This document shows positions 62,457 through 64,000 of a stretch of 64,000 bases of DNA, in pieces. The stretch covers positions 1 through 64,000 of the forward strand of contig DHNQ01000027.1 of the NCBI GenBank assembly GCA_002409595.1, in the 5' to 3' direction. Within the stretch, counting starts at the first letter, position 1. Each line of letters begins with the position of its first letter. The translations under genes were made by a program, and so were the position numbers. Below the pieces are notes generated by a model. That model saw only the letters and a list, made by a program, of their open reading frames with translations. It did not search any database and was not told where the DNA came from. The DNA is from Dysgonomonas sp. UBA5412 (lineage in GTDB: Bacteria > Bacteroidota > Bacteroidia > Bacteroidales > Dysgonomonadaceae).

Positions 62457-64000
62457 TTGAAACTATCTGCTCTACAAGAGGTTTTTGAAAACCATAAGAA
62501 TATACCGGCAATCGCCGACTCTTTGAAAAAACATACTAATATCTATCTGAAAGGTTTGCAGGGATCATCCGCTGCAATGCTTTCCGCCAGCTTATATCAC
62601 AAAAATAAGGAATGCTTTATATATGTATTGAATGATATGGAAAGCGCGGGATATTTCTACCACGACCTTAGTCAGATATTAGATAATGATAAAGTATTTT
62701 TCTTTCCTTCGGCATATAAACGGGCTATTAAATACGGGCAAATAGATACTGCGAATGAGATTCTCAGAACAGAGGTTATCGGGAAGCTGCAAACTAAAGA
62801 CAAACATCTTATTATTGTCACTTATCCGGAAGCCTTAGCCGAAAAGGTAGTAGCCAAAAGTATTTTGGAAAAGAATACGATACATATAAAAGTAAATGAG
62901 GAAATAGATCGCAACTTTGTATCGGAAATGCTAGATTCGTTCGGATTCGAATATGTAGATTACGTCTACGAACCGGGGCAATATGCTATTAGAGGAAGTA
63001 TATTGGATGTGTTTTCTTTCTCATACGAATTTCCTTTTCGTATTGATTTCTTTGGAGACGAAGTTAGTACAATACGTACATTTGATATAGAAACTCAGCT
63101 TTCTAAAGAGCGGCTGGAACAGATACAGATCATACCCGACATGCAAAAATCGGATATGGAACGTGAGTCTCTGCTCAAGCTTATCCCCTCCGATACAATT
63201 ATCGGTTTTAAAGATTACACGTGGACAGGAGAAAAAATAGAGTCGTTATATAATGATTCGACTATACTTGACAATCCTGAATATGAAAAGGATTTGCAAA
63301 ATAAACTCACTACACCTGACATTTATCAATCGCAGATAAAGGATTTCAGACATATTCACTTCGGAGCCAGAGCGCATGGAGTAACAGATGCGACTATCGA
63401 ATTTGATACGGATATACAGCCTCCTTTTCATAAAAACTTTGATCTGATAAGTGAGACTTTTCATAAGTATATAGACAAGGGATATACCATATATATATTG
63501 AGTGACAGTGAAAAACAACATAAGCGACTGCAATCTATATTTGAAGACAGAAACGACAATATAAATTTTGTACCGGTAGAGAAAACGTTATCCGAAGGTT
63601 TTTTGGACGAAACGCTGAAAATATGTTGCTTCACAGATCATCAGTTATTCGACCGTTATCATAAATATAATTTGAAATCAGATCGGGTTCGCTCCGGCAA
63701 GTTTGCATTATCTCTCAAAGAATTACAACAATTTCAGATAGGCGATTACATCGTGCATATAGATCATGGTGTCGGACAATTCGGAGGACTTGTGCGTTCT
63801 GATATGAATGGTAAGATGCAGGAGCTGATAAAACTGATCTATCTGAATAATGATTCAATATTCGTATCATTACATTCGCTGCATAAGATATCCAAGTATA
63901 GAGGTAAAGAAGGCGAACCTCCACGCATCAACAAACTAGGTACGGGTGCTTGGAACAAAATAAAGGAGAAGACTAAAAGTAAGGTTAAAGACATAGCCCG
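62457..64000 (+). CDS. mfd: Transcription-repair coupling factor, 5' part
   Basis: SF2 ATPase that removes stalled RNA polymerase and recruits UvrA. The window holds the first 514 codons; the gene continues past the right edge. UvrB-like N-terminal domains contain YEPGQYAIRGSILDVFSF and FPFRIDFFGDEV. The RNA-polymerase-interacting domain (CarD-like) starts at about residue 425 with FQIGDYIVHIDHGVGQFGGL. The last visible residues, NKIKEKTKSKVKDIAR, lead into the helicase part. A stop lies in frame five codons upstream and the next ATG is about 40 codons in, so TTG at 62457 (KLSALQEVF) is the likely start. Confidence 0.93.
   Translation, partial: MKLSALQEVFENHKNIPAIADSLKKHTNIYLKGLQGSSAAMLSASLYHKNKECFIYVLNDMESAGYFYHDLSQILDNDKVFFFPSAYKRAIKYGQIDTANEILRTEVIGKLQTKDKHLIIVTYPEALAEKVVAKSILEKNTIHIKVNEEIDRNFVSEMLDSFGFEYVDYVYEPGQYAIRGSILDVFSFSYEFPFRIDFFGDEVSTIRTFDIETQLSKERLEQIQIIPDMQKSDMERESLLKLIPSDTIIGFKDYTWTGEKIESLYNDSTILDNPEYEKDLQNKLTTPDIYQSQIKDFRHIHFGARAHGVTDATIEFDTDIQPPFHKNFDLISETFHKYIDKGYTIYILSDSEKQHKRLQSIFEDRNDNINFVPVEKTLSEGFLDETLKICCFTDHQLFDRYHKYNLKSDRVRSGKFALSLKELQQFQIGDYIVHIDHGVGQFGGLVRSDMNGKMQELIKLIYLNNDSIFVSLHSLHKISKYRGKEGEPPRINKLGTGAWNKIKEKTKSKVKDIA

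Noticed and set aside
1..64000. CRISPR arrays, tRNA or rRNA genes, transposases, defence genes
   Set aside because: I looked for regularly spaced repeats, tRNA T-loop sequences and mobile-element proteins and saw none; this is an eye scan, so a tRNA search tool could still find one.

Overview
This is a 64 kb stretch of AT-rich chromosome from a member of the Bacteroidota, most likely Bacteroidales and possibly Dysgonomonas-like. The evidence is many genes preceded by the Bacteroidota -7 box TAnnTTTG (sometimes with a TTTG -33 box), few Shine-Dalgarno sites, a PPi-dependent phosphofructokinase, a type B L31 without zinc cysteines, a TonB-dependent receptor, and lineage-restricted families (DUF4954-, DUF3836-, DUF6056- and PCMD-like). 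The genus is a guess from gene content. I saw no rRNA, tRNA, CRISPR, insertion sequence or prophage. The content is mostly core metabolism and envelope biology.

Layout. 1-5144 (minus): endonuclease III; then an outer-membrane protein, LptC and a PpiD-like foldase, an envelope-biogenesis group. 5530-7415: a stand-alone exosortase-family protease convergent with a membrane glycosyltransferase. 7502-9987 (minus): lysC-lysA. 10128-12458: GH20 hexosaminidase lipoprotein. 12570-17014: a short leader ORF with an overlapping terminator, then carA-carB. 17088-22641: terC, an HD phosphohydrolase with tilS, a polytopic membrane protein, thioredoxin. 22737-30492: dnaE, an orphan TonB-dependent receptor, an iron-type alcohol dehydrogenase. 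30563-33138: mdh, a coiled-coil membrane protein with a GNAT enzyme. 33235-39619 (minus): the branched-chain amino acid operon ilvD-ilvB-ilvN-thioesterase-ilvC with its leader. 39809-51444: GH78 rhamnosidase, ABC-F protein, a secreted orphan, a lactonase-fold lipoprotein, L31, a DUF4954 protein, an OmpA/TPR-like lipoprotein. 51786-59080: pfp, two DUF3836-like proteins flanking a PCMD lipoprotein / beta-barrel / HAD operon and a trhO-NUDIX operon. 59267-64000: topB and panB, and the 5' part of mfd, which runs off the window.

The most notable signal is upstream of ilvD. A short ORF encodes a 20-residue peptide whose core FLHVLILDILLV is almost all Leu, Ile and Val. It is followed by an 11-bp antiterminator pairing that is mutually exclusive with a terminator hairpin just before ilvD, and it is preceded by a good promoter. 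This is a complete layout for ribosome-mediated attenuation, with every part visible in the sequence. A second, simpler leader ORF and terminator precede carAB and resemble the ribosome-occlusion design of enterobacterial pyrBI.

Other points are three copies of a 20-bp TGTnACCTTTnTnACCTTTT element at two promoter regions, palindromes lying on promoter boxes of lysC and of the coiled-coil gene, and a tandem 25-bp repeat in front of the large lipoprotein. Several start sites (lptC, the glycosyltransferase, terC, ilvN, rpmE2, pfp, panB) were placed downstream of the longest possible start because promoter boxes, hairpins or ATG usage argue for it.
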